From assembly GCA_905221605.1 (NCBI GenBank), contig CAJNDS010002108.1, positions 247,909 to 311,908 on the forward strand: 64,000 nucleotides of DNA. The letters are read 5' to 3'. Positions 1-12,590 of this stretch are shown one piece after another; the first letter of the stretch is position 1; each line of letters opens with the position of its first letter. The stretch comes from Symbiodinium natans. Its lineage: Eukaryota > Sar > Dinophyceae > Suessiales > Symbiodiniaceae. The notes below the pieces were generated by a model, which was not told the DNA's origin, ran no database searches, and saw only the letters and a program-made list of their open reading frames with translations. The translations under genes were made by a program, and so were the position numbers.

Positions 1-148
1 AGGAGAGAAGAGAGGGGTGTAGGTAGGTGTGGGTGTGGGTGTGAGTGTATGCGTAGGTGTAGGTATACGTGTAGGTGTAGGTGCACGTGTGCGTGTGCAC
101 GTGTGCGTGTGTGCGCGTGCGCGCGTCTGCGCGTGTGTGCGTGTGTGT
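1..148. repeat. GT-rich simple repeat
   Basis: This is a GT-rich tract, first a degenerate GGTGTA/GTGTGG pattern and then GTGTGC/GCGC alternation. It is purine-pyrimidine alternating DNA with Z-DNA potential. No coding signal was seen. Confidence 0.85.
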
Positions 149-3100
149 CAAGTTCGATCCTGAACCTGCCCACTTCTTGAAACGCGGAATCCTGATGAGG
201 AAATTGACGGTCACGGCGGTCCGGCACTTCTGTCTTTCCTTGGGGTAGTTCTTTTGAAAGCTTAAACCAACCGCCTAGCAGCTCAAACTCCTGGCAACAT
301 TGAAGCTGTTGCGAACTCCAGTTTGGGGCCGGACAGAAACGCGAGAGCTGGCAGATGGTAGGTAGAAACAAAGTTAATGACCGTCGAAACCTTCAACCGC
401 ATGCTCAACCCAATGCCCTCTTTGCTCTGCTGTCATGACCAGGACAAGGCATGCGAATTCCCGTTCGAGCCAGTGGCCACCAACACAGCGGCTCGTCTCA
501 GGATGCCAGGGGGACTCTTACTGTATCCTCTCTCCAAACCTGTGTCGTTCAAAACAGTCTCAGCAGCCAATTGCAGGGGATGCTTTGGGAGTTTCAGGCC
601 TGTTGCGGCTTGTTTCGACCCGGCTAGAATTACAGGATTAAACAATCAGTAGGAGCCGCCAGTGTGTTTGGGTTCGTCCTTGTTGCGATCAGCGGGAACG
701 GCAGAAGAGGTTTGCAGGCTGCTTCGCATTGCTGCAACAATTGATTTAATAGGTGTGACGGAGCTGCTGCCAAACTTCTCACGATGCCCCACGTAACCCC
801 GACGCATCTCTTGGACACGGCCAGCTTGTGTTTTCCTGGAAGCCCGGGAGCAGCGGTGAGGGTCGAGGAACTTTTGGCGGCTTAGTAGTGCTTCGGATGG
901 TCCGGATGTTGGGGGTACTGGGAAGAACCTCAGAAGCGTCGCTGCAGGCCCACTGACAACGTAGCTCAGAGATGCACGAACCCCATGGTCGAAGTAGCAC
1001 ACAGGCCCACTGCGTGGAAGCTGCTGAGACTCTTCGCCCTGGGAAGGGATGCGCTTTGGATTGCAACCCCTCCATTGTCTTAGGCTCATGTTTTTTCAAA
1101 ATATGTTTCTTGGAATCTGGAGCATTTGCTTCGTGTGGGCGTGTGAAAGCATAATGAAAGCATCAGCCACGTAGTGGCCCACAGCCCGGTGTGAGCCCCC
1201 ATCCGCAGCACTAGCACAATTCTCCGTCGGTCCTTGTCTAACCATGGACCAGCACACCAGAAGCCCGCCAAGGCATGTGGGGCGGTTGGCCAGACGTCGT
1301 CTCCGAGGCAGAGGGCTGCAGTGCATTAATATAAGGGCCACGGCGCAGCCTGAATTCAGTTTTGGACAGGGCTGGCTTATTTGCTCGTTTGGGCTTGGTA
1401 TTTTACCCAAGTAAGGAGTTCACAACGCCGAACTTGGGCCTGCGAGGGGGTGGGGATGCGGGCTCAGGATCCTGGGGCCCGGGGCTTTAGGATGCCAGCC
1501 AAGTTAGCCATCTGCATCTGAAAGATCCCCTTGGGCAGGTGAGCTACGCTGACTGGCCCCAGGGATGTTGCTCGAAGGCAGAAAAGAAATGCCAACTTTA
1601 GGTGTTCGGTGCAAGATTCGAATGCCTTCAGACTGTTGTGTCAGGTCTGGTGTGGTCTTCTGCCACCATAAGGAAACGAGCTTGAAGATGACAGCATCTG
1701 CAGAAGAGCATTCAAAAACATCCAGCTTCACACACCCCAACTACCCTTCACGACAAAAGGATGTCACAGGCGATCTTAAGGCTCAGTGCTTCGCCAGAAA
1801 TACGGCGTCTTCACCTCTCTTGGACCCAGCTCCCGGCCCAAACCAGCTTGCAGTTCAACGCGCAACGCAACACACCACCACGCCGCGCCCCAAGCCCGAA
1901 CTAAGGCTACTTCTATGCGGCGTGCCAGGGGGGCTGCTCTCTTGGGTTCAACCCACAAGGCGTCATGCAGGGTTTGTCTTTGGCTTGCAGAAGACCTTCA
2001 GGGCTTGTTTTCATGGTTCTTGGGGGCCCTCGGGTTCGGTTCAATGATGTGGCCTCAGCACAGGCGTCGCAAGCTAAGCAGAAGTGCTTCTCTCGTCTTC
2101 CGCTTCATGTCCCGATGCTGCTATTTTGAGCCTTCAGGAGTTGAGTCCCCGCCCGTGGCCCCCTTTGATCCCCAAGCCTGATTTCAGCCTCCACTCTTCC
2201 AATCACCAAACCTTTTAGCCTCAAGCACCTCTGGAACTCTACTATATCCCGCTTGGGAATTATTTTTGTATTTATATAAAGCCCAAGAGGATATTAAACG
2301 TTTTGTTCTTATTAAGATTGTAAGGGGAGTACAACTCTACAACTGCAACTGTAACCGACTGTAAACTCTTGCATCTCCAGGTCAGGGGAGGCACTGCCCG
2401 ACGCAAGGTGCGCCATGTGAAGGGTGGTTGCAGTTTCAGCTCTTAGGGGCGCTGGGCTCCGATGCTTCGAGGGGTTTAGTGGCAGAAGTGTGCAAGCTGA
2501 CGCAAGCTGTTGCATGTTGCATGCAGGGTGACATGCTGGGAAGTCCACGGGGCTTTGCAAGTTTGGAACATGCAAGTTTCTAGAGCTGTGTTGACAGAAC
2601 TGACCATCTTCACTGCAGCAGCCTGTGAAGAGCAAGCAAAGCAGCGCAGCATGTGACGGAAAGGGATGTGTGCGGAATCATCTGAGCAAGCGTTTGCATT
2701 CCTGCAGCAAGTGCATTCCTAGCTACAGCAGTGGGACATGGACATTTGCTGGACATGACCCAGTTCACGGAGACTAGCTGTCAGCAGCGCGTTCTTTAGC
2801 GGGCCCATTCCCTCTTCTCCATTCTTGCGGAAAGAACCCTTCAAAGCCGGAGACCTGAATGAAACCCTCAAGCCCTCAACAATTTAGAGCCCCTCCTGAA
2901 AGCTCAAGCCCGCAAAAGCCGAAGTCATGACAGGCACAAAAAGAAAACGAACACTTTCCAGACAAACAAGAACCGAACACCAGACCTGCCTTCAACCCTA
3001 AACGCCAGTCCTAAAAACACAAACCCTTGGTTAAAACGACCGCAGACCCTCAAACCCTGCGCCCGATAAGCAAGAACCCCACAGCGAATGTCTTTAAAGC

Positions 3101-3997
3101 AACCGCACAGCTCTGAGCCCAAGATCAGCCCAAGATCGTAACACATGGGTATGTGGTTTTGTGGGGTCCCGTGTTGAAGAAGGGCATATGGGTTGCGCGC
3201 GCGCGCGCGCGAAAAAAACATAGCCCGCAAACATGCCCCCGAAACACGCCCCGAAATTGCATCTAGAGTAGCTCATGATGCCACCAAACAAACCCCTAAA
3301 CCTGCACCCGAAACATGCCCCAACAGATACCGCCCGGCCCCCCAATATCGAAGAAACCCATATTCTGAGCTAAAAACTCCAACTCTGAAAGACAACCGTT
3401 TTCTCCACCCCACGATATGGCCTCCCCGACGAAGGCCCCCACAGACTGCTGTGAATGCCAAAGTCCGGTTTCAGGCAGAGCAATGATCTACCAAGTGCTG
3501 TGAAGCTGAGTTCCTTCAAGCCCGAAGCCTGCGCCCACGACTGCAAAAGCCCCTTCAATCCTGGTTCTTGCTGCGCAACCACACCCCAATATCGCCAACA
3601 CTAATGACATACACCCGTACTTGCCCTCTAACGACAAGGAGACCAGAAGTCAAAAAGACCATGAGATCAAAACGCGGCCAGGTGACTGCATGAGCATCAG
3701 CATGATTTGTCAGCTGCGGGTGCAATGAGTCCGTTGGCCCTCCTCTGGGACTGCAGAGCCTTGCCGAAAGGATTTTGGGTGCAAGGCTTTTGCCATCAGA
3801 GGCTTCTGATGGCTGAGCGGATGTACGTAAGCTTCTAGGCTGATGCAACATTGTGGTGGCGGCCTGAATTCGTGCTATCGCATGTCATTGGCCAGCCCGG
3901 ACCTGCTGGCAATGACACTTTTTGGAGTGCTCACTGTACAGACGTGCTGGTGACGAGGATCATCATGACGTAGCACAGGTTTCATGCGGCCCCTATG
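149..3997. other. Intergenic, no gene recognised
   Basis: The open frames here are short, overlap on several strands and show no recognisable domain. A run of alternating GC lies at 3197-3210. A cryptic repeat rich in CCGAAAC and CCTAAAC occupies about 2880-3370. I see no other structure. Confidence 0.5.
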
Positions 3998-4100
3998 GGG
4001 GTTTCCGAAATTAGGGGAACCTTATTGGGGTTCATATTAATGACAAGGGAATCCTACTATTTGGGGATCTATATTGGGGGTCCCCTATTTTCGTAAACCC
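3998..4100. repeat. Imperfect inverted repeat (small foldback)
   Basis: Arms of about 22 bp at 3998-4020 (GGGTTTCCGAAATTAGGGG) and 4079-4100 (GGTCCCCTATTTTCGTAAACCC) are near reverse complements, enclosing about 58 bp. It resembles a tiny MITE-like foldback, but no target duplication was established. Confidence 0.55.
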
Positions 4101-5590
4101 ACATATTGCGTAGCATTGAATTAAATTATGTAGCACAGTGCCAGCAGTGCGCTGTTGAAAGCTTTGTAAAGGAGGCTGCAAATGTTGCGCTTGCCTATGC
4201 CAAAGTCCACATGTCATACGCGCGGGTACGAGATATTTCGGACCACCGCGACGGCGCAAAAATGGCTCAAATCAACCTCCCATGTGCTGGTCGGCCTGAT
4301 GTCGGCAGCTTTTTTCTTCTTTGCGATTGAATCCTGAACTGACAGACCTAAATGCTAGCGTGTTGGGTTTGAGGTTGATTCCGAAATTGTTGAGGGTGAA
4401 ACCGCTAAACCCGAAGGGTTTAGCACCGAACCCTGAACTTCAAACTCTAAGCTCCTTTCGGGTTTCCGGTTTAAGGTTTCGAGCTTGATGTTGTATGCAA
4501 AGCCGTGGGAGCACTCGGACAATCGGACCAGCAGGGTACAACTTTCCTGTATTTCCAATATGCACATGTCGTGGCTATGACAATGCAAGACAGAGTATTG
4601 TTGCGAGATTCTCTCTTTTGCGGTCAGAGCTTAGAGACGATACATGCAGTTGTTTGTTACGGTTTCTGGGGGGGGGCGGGGGGGGGGGGGGGGGGGGGGG
4701 GGCACCCCCAACAGTGTAAGACCACGACGCGGGGCAGGAAAAAGAGGCTTGCCCTGTGAAATGTAAGGGCAACAAAAATTTCTGCAATATGGATATTTCA
4801 GCAAATACAGAACAGCTAGCAAAGGTTTCCTATCAACCTCTGGAGGAAACACGAGGCCTTTGAATGTTAGAATGGAAGACATGAACAAAGGTTGTCAATT
4901 GACCAGGTTCTTCCAGTCCAAGAGGTTTTCCGCTAGAATGATAGAGAAAAACATGACACACAGGAGACACAAATGAGGTTTTCGTCCTATGAAATTCACG
5001 GGAATGGACAGGTTGTCCTCTTAAACGATTGAGAAAAAAACTTACAATATGCAGAAATAGAAGGCTTCGCTTTGAAATCCAAGGGAACCGAGGTTTTCCC
5101 GACGACAAATATAGAAACATTGTAGAGATTCAACCTATTGCATCCAGCTCAACCCCCCCCCCCCCCCCCCCCAAACAAAACAAAACAAGATATCTTAACA
5201 TCTCTACCCTTCAAGTGTGTCCGGAGCCAAGCCTATATCCCTGTCCAAAATCCCATCACACGGCGAACTTCCTCTCAACATGGTTGCGAAGATCTGACAG
5301 GCGGAAAAAAGCCACAACAAGCAGAACAGGGCGGCTGATCTAGGCAACAGCGTTAAGGTTTCGGGTGTTGATGCCTACTTCCGCGAAGTACCCCCCCCCT
5401 AGGCCCTCAAGCCCTCCTGAACGCTGGGAACAGAATCCTGAACCCCAGAACAGGAGGCCCGGGCCCGCACCCCGGCTCAAGGCATTGCCTGTTTAATTCG
5501 TTTGCAGAGCTTTCTGCACGCCCACGCTCCTCTTAGAGTTGTGCATGTTAGAGCCAGGAAGCTGGTGCTCCCCGGCTTACTTTGGTAGGC
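4101..5590. other. Intergenic with poly-G (4668-4702) and poly-C (5150-5172) tracts
   Basis: No gene is recognised. The stretch holds an almost pure G run of about 34 bases at 4668-4702 and a C run at 5150-5172, plus a short C run at 5391-5399. Open frames here are homopolymer artefacts. Confidence 0.6.
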
Positions 5591-5649
5591 CTGTGGGTGT
5601 GATTGTGTGATAGGGTGTGTGCGTGCGTGGGTGCGGCGGGTGGGTTGGT

Positions 5650-5831
<182 letters not shown>

Positions 5832-6493
5832 CGTACCACTTTTCCTAAGCGGCTTCTTGCTGGCACGCGCAGAGGGACCAACGCACCTGCTCAGCACTCT
5901 TGTGACATCATATACCCTGAAAGCCCAGAACCGACCCAAGTGCCTGGCTTCGTTCCTTGGATATCATGATAACTTCCATGTCGGTTCTTGGTCATCTTTG
6001 TGCTTTGGTCATGCATTCACTGAAGTGCTGTGTGGTGGACTCCGGTGCTGGGCAAGCCACCTGACTCTTAGCCCCGTGGCATTGGGGATGTAACGGTGAA
6101 CTGCGGCCACCTGCTGCCCCACATACTCGCCTGCGTCGGCGAAGACTGCGGGCTCCGGCGGCTCGTGACCTTCATGGTCCTAAGTCAAACATTCCATGCC
6201 TCAGCGTGTGTGAAAGCCAGAGCCCTGTTCTTCGAGGGCATGAACGAATAGAGAGGTAAATCTCCAACATGGGTTGAGCCCTGGAAAACCTGAAATCCAA
6301 CACCGTGCTTTCTGCAGGGTTTCACGGCCCAGTTCACAGTTCAGGATTCAGAAGGCTGTCTCGTGTGTGGTGGTTGGCTTGGGTTAGGGCCTGTACAGCG
6401 CAGTGCATCTGTTTCGGGTTACACAAAACTCCGAATCCTTCCTGAGTGTTTTCAAGATCGGGCCGTCGACCAGCCCTGACTCTCTGCCCGCTT
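5832..6493. other. Intergenic, nothing recognised
   Basis: No domain, RNA gene or clear repeat was seen between the GT microsatellite and the telomere-like array. Confidence 0.5.
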
Positions 6494-6628
6494 CCCTAAA
6501 CCCGAAACCCAAAACCCAAAACCCTAAACCCCAAACCCTAAACCCTAAACCCTAAACCCTAAACCCAAAACCCAAAACCCTAAACCCAAAACCCAAAACC
6601 CTAAACCCTAAACCCTAAACCCTAAACC
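6494..6628 (-). repeat. Interstitial telomere-like array (CCCTAAA)n
   Basis: Tandem CCCTAAA with CCCAAAA and CCCCAAA variants, the complement of the TTTAGGG telomere heptamer used by plants and many dinoflagellates. It faces a TTTAGGG array at 6755-6799 across a 126 bp island. Confidence 0.95.
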
Positions 6629-6754
6629 AAGGCCCACGCCCACGAAAGGGCAGCTTCACGAAGGGTGGCCAGACCATGCCCAGCGAGTGCCCGCCGGCTC
6701 CACGGCTGCCCTAAGAGCAAATGTGAAGCCAGAGTCGATGAAAAGAGCACCTTC
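6629..6754. other. GC-rich exon-like island between convergent telomere-like arrays
   Basis: A unique 126 bp stretch open in at least one + frame across its whole length. It has an AG near its left part (ending GGTGGCCAG) and an edge reading CTTCGG followed by GTTTAGGG, which would be a GT splice donor. The coding nature is an inference from the open frame and the splice-like edges; the encoded peptide matches nothing I recognise. Confidence 0.3.
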
Positions 6755-6799
6755 GGGTTTAGGGTTTAGGGTTTAGGGTTTAGGGTTTAGGGTTTAGGG
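6755..6799 (+). repeat. Interstitial telomere-like array (TTTAGGG)n
   Basis: Six tandem TTTAGGG units, opposite in orientation to the array at 6494-6628. Confidence 0.95.
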
Positions 6800-7512
6800 C
6801 TACAGGGGTTTCCCCAACCCTGGTGAGAGAAGCAGGGCAAAATCTTGCTAAAGTGCAGAGAATGCTCTGAAGCAGACTCCTTGCCCACACATCATTCCAG
6901 GGGCACTTTCCTATGTAGATCTGGTGCACAAGATGGAATAGGTTAGCCCAACGTCTCAAAAGCAGTGACAGCAACACACATATCCCAGCTGCAAGCTTCT
7001 CCATCCTGGCCCCGTGTGTCAATATTAAACCTTAAGCCTTAGGGCCTCAGTGCAAACTGCTTCTGCTTCCCCAGGGAACCTTTTCTCAGAGCAAAGGAGA
7101 CAAGGCTGGTGCGTCCAGGGCATTGGACTTCAGGGGCCCAGCGTGCAGGTTTGGGACCTGTGAGTCCACAAAGGTGTTTCCAGATGAGTATCGGTGTTCA
7201 AACTGTGCAATGCTTTGGATTTTGGGCTGGGTCTGTGTTCATATGTATTTACACACATATATGTATGTATGTATATACATATATATATATATATATCCTT
7301 CATACCCTTGAATGCCGAATGCAGGGCCTGTTTCTTGGGACTTCTTCCTCACTGCACAGCCAAGCCAACTACGAGCAGGGTGCTCCAGTACAGATCCTTC
7401 GTTGCGTTTAGCACTGGTTTATGGCTTGCCAGGAATGATCACCCGTGATGGCTTTTCCTTCTGCAGACACTTGAAGTCCTCATGTCTGTGTGTCCGTGTG
7501 ATTGTGTGTTGT
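6800..7512. other. Intergenic with TATG/AT microsatellite
   Basis: No gene is recognised. An ATGT/AT microsatellite lies at about 7254-7296. Confidence 0.6.
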
Positions 7513-7584
7513 CTGCGTGATTGTGATTGTGATTGTGACTGTGGCTGTGACTGTGACTGTGATTGTGACTGTGACTGTGATTGT
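7513..7584. repeat. Hexanucleotide (TGTGAY)n microsatellite
   Basis: About eleven TGTGAT/TGTGAC units. The Asp-Cys frame on + and Gln-Ser frame on - are repeat artefacts. Confidence 0.9.
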
Positions 7585-7726
7585 GCCTTAGAGGCGCAAC
7601 TCCTAAACCAATCGATAAAGAGCCTAAGCTCTCCAGCCCTGCTAAGTCCTGACACCATGAAACTCCAAGGCTTCCCCTCCCTCCTGGCCCGGTGCAGCCT
7701 CGAAGCGGTCTTGAGCCAGGAGCTGC

Positions 7727-7804
7727 GGTTTAGGGTTTAGGGTTTAGGGTTTAGGGTTTAGGGTTTAGGGTTTAGGGTTTAGGGTTTAGGGTTTAGGGTT
7801 TAGG
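7727..7804 (+). repeat. Interstitial telomere-like array (TTTAGGG)n
   Basis: Eleven near-perfect TTTAGGG units. The left edge reads CTGCG then GTTTAGGG, a possible splice donor. The 110 bp to its left (7614-7726) is open in a + frame that runs into the array, follows a CTCTCCAG acceptor-like sequence, and is preceded by a single CCTAAACC relic near 7603. Confidence 0.95.
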
Positions 7805-10771
7805 CATTCCACCCAGAATGCTCAGAACAACTGGCCGCTCTCTGCTGCGTTTCGTGCTCCATGATGCTGCTCGAAGAGAAGTTCCGGTGCCACCCTGGCC
7901 TGTCTATGATATTCAATCAATACGGTTGGCGCGGACGTTCGCGCGTCATGTTCAACGCTCTCATGGGTCCGGGCCGTGCTTCGGGTCTGGTTAGTGATGT
8001 TATTGACATTATTGTGAGAGTCCGCGATAATTACGCTCAGGCCCACTTGGATGCAGACGTTCTGCATCCAAGTTGCAAAAAGCATCGAAGATCCGCAGTC
8101 CATCCGGTGGGCCTTGAGCAGTGAGGTAGCGCAGTGCCTGACGTCACACAAGTAATAATAGTAGTGATCATAACAAGAGTAATTTTAACGCTACGCGACC
8201 CGCCTCGGCCCGGCCCAGCGCATCCGCGTGACCATGCGATTCCGCAGCGCCCAAGTCGCTGGACCCCAAGCAATAAGGGTTGGGTTTAGGGTTTAGGGTT
8301 CGGGGTTTATGGTTTATGGTTTGGGGTTTAGGGTTGAGGGTTAGTTTAGGATTGAGGGCTTAGGGCTCAAGGTTCACGCTTTGGGGTGTAGTTTTTTTTT
8401 TGGGTTTAGGGTTCAAGAGACGATTCGGGCTTGGATTGATCGTAGGGTTGAGCCAGGCCCCTCAGGGGGGGGGGTGGGGGGGGGGGGGAAGGGGGGTGAA
8501 AGGGAGGGGCTTCAACTGCCTCTGGTCCTGGCGAACCGTCCGCTTGCGGACCCCGGTTTCCTAGGGGGGGTACCAATTTGAGGCAAAAAAGGGGTCCGAA
8601 AAAGGGTTTGGAGGGGGGTGCCTGTTGGCGGATAAGAGCAATAGAAATCGTAATAATACTCATAAGAGGAATCTGCGGAACCCTTGAACCCCCGCAGATT
8701 GTATTGCACTCCGAAGCCGACAGCACGAGGTCTCAGACAGATCGACCGTCCGATATGTCAGGCCAGTGGCATTTTGCCGCCCTTACGCGCCTTGCAGCCC
8801 AGTCATCAAGCAGGAGCAGAGGATATCCCCTCCGAGTGCAAGGATCCTCAGGGTACTATCTACTTCGCCAACCCAGCTCAGGGAAATCATGCAAGCATCC
8901 AAGTTCACCAGGCCAAGCTTCATAGAGGCAAGTGTACGGTCTTAATTAGTGACGTTCGCCACTATACTCGTCAAAGCTGTGAAGTGCTCGATGTTTCCCA
9001 GCCCGTCTTGAAGTCAGAAACAAGCGGAACAAAACACGTTGCACACTGAATGCAGCTCAAAACCGCGGGCCAAATCCACTGCGAGAGCTGCAGAGCCAAG
9101 AAGTCCGGCGCCAGCATCGTTCCACGCCGTTGCTTGTCTCCTCTTCAACTTGCCTCGCGTTTTGCAATCCTCTGGCTGCTGGGAAAGGTGCGTCTGGCCA
9201 GAGGCTTTATCTTTGAAATGTGAACCCCCCCCCCTCCAACCCCCCCCCCCCCTCCAACTCGAAGTGCAAGTCCTCAACCCAGAAACCCCGAAGCCCCCTG
9301 CGCAGGCATGCGGATCAACAAATAGTTGCTTTGGATCAAAGCGAACGTATTTAGGATCAAAGGACATGTTTCAGGAACAACAAATTGCGTACTGCGGCTC
9401 GCTCTTTGGTCCTCCGGGTTGCTGCGGTCCTCCACCTTCTGTGTTGCGTTTCTGGTCCTGTGGTCCCGTTGTCCTGTGGTCCCACGGTTCTGTGGTCGGT
9501 CCTCTGGTCCCCGGTCGGTGGTTTGCTTCAAAACCCGCCCTACTCTTTTCCAAGTTCGTCATACCAGCGTTGTACCAGCATTGTGTCAATGTCGACTGTA
9601 CAGCACACAGTCAGCGCAAAGGGAGAAGTGAATACACAAGTAGTGCTAAACATGTTTCTTTGCGGTTCCGAAGCTGTTTGCGAGATTTGTTTTGTTGCGG
9701 CAGTTTGTGAATAGTTTCCACATGGGTTGAATGCGTAAATACTTGTAAACGCTTGCGCCTCGGCAGCAGGGCCTGACCCAATCGCGGGGTGTAGCACGCG
9801 CACCGGTCCGAGGAAGGGTCCCAGTGTGGACGGGTGCCCCAGCCGCCCCCCACCCCCTGCCCAGTCCTAAGCCATTAAGCTTTGCTCGGCACTTTGAAAT
9901 GATTTCTTGATCTCAAATACATGTTTGTATCCCCTGAGCAAGGATTCTGAATGTAAGCTGAGTGTTTCAGGAGCAATACACGTCGATGTCCGAGCCTCTG
10001 GTGGAGCAGGTTCTGGAAACTGTCGACATCCATGGTTCTTGCTCCAGCATCAGGCTGCGGTGGGGCGCATGCAGACAACGTAGACGGGGTGCTGTGTATC
10101 TGTTGGAGTTTGAGTCGTTCCCCACTTCAAAAATGCTCGTAGATCTGCTGTCGGTCAGTGAAAATTGAGATCAGCACAGCATTTTTTCTCTCTCAACTCA
10201 GACCAAACGTCCACTATATCCACTGATAAGCCAGCTTGAGTTTGTCACTTTTCCTGGAAAGCATGTTATGCAACTGCTCATGACTCACAACTGCTTGTCG
10301 GGGGAACATGAGTGGATGTTTGGACTGCGTGCCGTCTGTGGAGCCATTCTGGGGAAAACCTTGGAGAGCTGTTGGGCCTCCTCGGGCTAACATAAACCTC
10401 GTAAGTTGCCATGCCTCGTTTTGAGAGAGTTGCTGAGTTGCTTGTCTTCTGATCGTGGATTGTTTTCTTAAGTTGGTCTCTGTTTACATTGCTGCGGCCT
10501 GGTTGCAACCTGCATGTTAATAAGCTGCGCCCCGATGCTTCCCTGTCTTCGGGCAGCTTGCAAGGAGGAGAAGCAGCAGTTGCACAATGCTGGCAGATGC
10601 CATCCCTGTGTGGCCTATGCACTCCGTGCTCCGGCTAAGGATGCTGACTCAATGACCGGCTTGCTTGGAAATCATGCGTTGTGTGGTAGCAGTCCTGTCA
10701 TGGACGAGAAAGAGGGGCCTCGGCAGAGATGGCATCGCGCAGCGCGTTCTAGCAAAAACAGAATCAAGACC

Positions 10772-10810
<39 letters not shown>

Positions 10811-12332
10811 TGCAAAGAAGGTCCGCTCACACCTTACCCCCGCGAACGCGCAGGAAACGCTGTAGATATCGTGTGTTTCTCGCATGTCGGGATGCTGTGA
10901 CGCCCCGAAGGTGCGCATCATCGACGCCCCCGTCATCCCGAGGTAAAGGCAAAGAAAGGGTCGCAGTGCATATCAGATTTAGAATGGAACTACCACTTCT
11001 GGTTAGAACATGTGTTGAATTACAACCGGTGGCCTCCAACCAACCTAGAGTCTGACAGCAGCCTTAACAAAACAGTAAGCAAACGCATACAAAACAGCGA
11101 ACCTTCTGCAGGGCATGTCTCGAAGCGTATGTCGGTACGCGGGAGCATCGACAGCGCAATCGACCCCCTCAAAGCTAAAGCTTGAGGCCCGCGCCCCAGC
11201 GGGTGATGGTTTTCTGATTCCATGCTTGCGCAGAGCTACGCAGCCCGCCTCGGCCGGCTTCACGGTTGACGGTTCCAGGGCTGGAAGGTGTAGCAAGAGC
11301 CACCTTCCGCCTATAGGGCCTGCTTGGGGATTGATGAACCCTTGGCGACCTCCAGCTCCGGCCCCATTCTGAGTGGGTCATGGCTTCGGGCGTGCTTAGA
11401 GGACACTCAAATCCAAGAGTTTCTCTGAAGGCCGTGCCCACGACCCTGATTGTTTCGTTTCCCTTCAGCTCTTCAAGATGCGACGCAGCCCTACACCGCA
11501 ACAATGGATGTTTTGGTCAGTGTGTGAGCAGCTCAGGTGCGGATGGCTGCTGGAAGGGTTCCTGGATGTGTTTCATTGTGATTGCTGCATCGGAGTCCCA
11601 GTTTTGGGTTTGCAGGGCTGAGGGGCGGTGGACGAACCTTGTCCGAAAATATTGAAGATTCCAAACTGTTCGGCGAACCAGAGCTTGAAGAACCTCTCCA
11701 GGAATCTGGTTCTCAGGTGACGAGTGCTCCCATTGTCACTTCTGCACTGCTGCAACGGCACGCGTACGGAGGACACGTGGGGTCAGGCGACATTTCCGCA
11801 GTGGACTGAGGATACAGGGGCTTCAGGGTTTGCTTCTGGGGGAGAAAATCTCCTCCTCACCCCAGCCCCCCTCAGTGTTGTCAGGGTCCAAGCTTCAAAA
11901 GAAGCACATCGTGCACCGTGAGCCTCGGCCGGAAGCCGCGGCAAATTAGGGGACTAGCGGTGACTAGCGCTAACTTAGGTTACCATTCAGGAGAGATTTC
12001 TGGCAGCAAGTGCTCCGAAGGAGCCAACTTCAAGCTGAAGCTCGTCGGAGGAGGAGGCGTGCGAGGAGGATGCAACCGAGCGGCCCCTGTGCATGTTGGA
12101 GTCGATGGCAGTCTGTACAAGCTCTGTACCCCTCACCATCAACGTAGGCCTGCAGGGGGTGTTGGGAGATGTTGGGAGGCAAAAGCCAACTGGCAACTGC
12201 TTTGCCGAAGAATGCGCGAGGGTTCGATGCACTTTTTTCTCATGGTATCTCAGGTTCCGGCGAAGTTCCCGATGTCGAAGCAGATGATCTGGAGACTGGG
12301 GCTGAAGCTTCAAGATTTTGGTCTCAGCGCAT
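7805..12332. other. Intergenic with degenerate telomeric, poly-G/C and CA repeats
   Basis: No gene is recognised. Contents: degenerate TTTAGGG-like DNA at 8279-8412; G-rich run at 8466-8505; C-rich run at 9226-9254; cryptic GGTCCTGTGGTCCC repeats at 9407-9520, probably slippage-derived; a (CA)n microsatellite at 10771-10807. The longest open frames overlap several frames and lack recognisable domains. Confidence 0.55.
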
Positions 12333-12590
12333 CGCCAAAGCTCGCACTCCGCATTGTCCTGTGTCCCCCCCCCGTGCCTGTTCTGTGGGGTCCCCGCCAC
12401 CAAAACTCGCACCCCGCAGTGTCTGTCGCAGTGCCTGTCCTGTTGGGTCCCGCCGCCAACACTCGCACCCCGGATTGTCCCTCCCGTCCCGTGCCCATCG
12501 CGTGGGGTCCGCCGCCAAAGCTCGCGCCCCGCGGTGTCCCTCTGTCTGTCTCAGTGCCCTTTCTGTGGGCTTCTCGTGGACCACCGCCCA
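12333..12590. repeat. Minisatellite, about 62 bp unit, four copies
   Basis: Four diverged copies of a unit containing CCAAAGCTCGCACCCCGC, then TGTCCCTGTC, then GTGCCTGTTCTGTGGGGTCC. The 319-codon + frame covering it (11918-12877) repeats a Trp-Gly-Pro pattern because of this array and is probably not a gene. Confidence 0.8.

Noticed and set aside
145-165. AGTTCGATCC, similar to a tRNA B box
   Set aside because: The preceding DNA is a GT repeat and no cloverleaf or A box can be formed.
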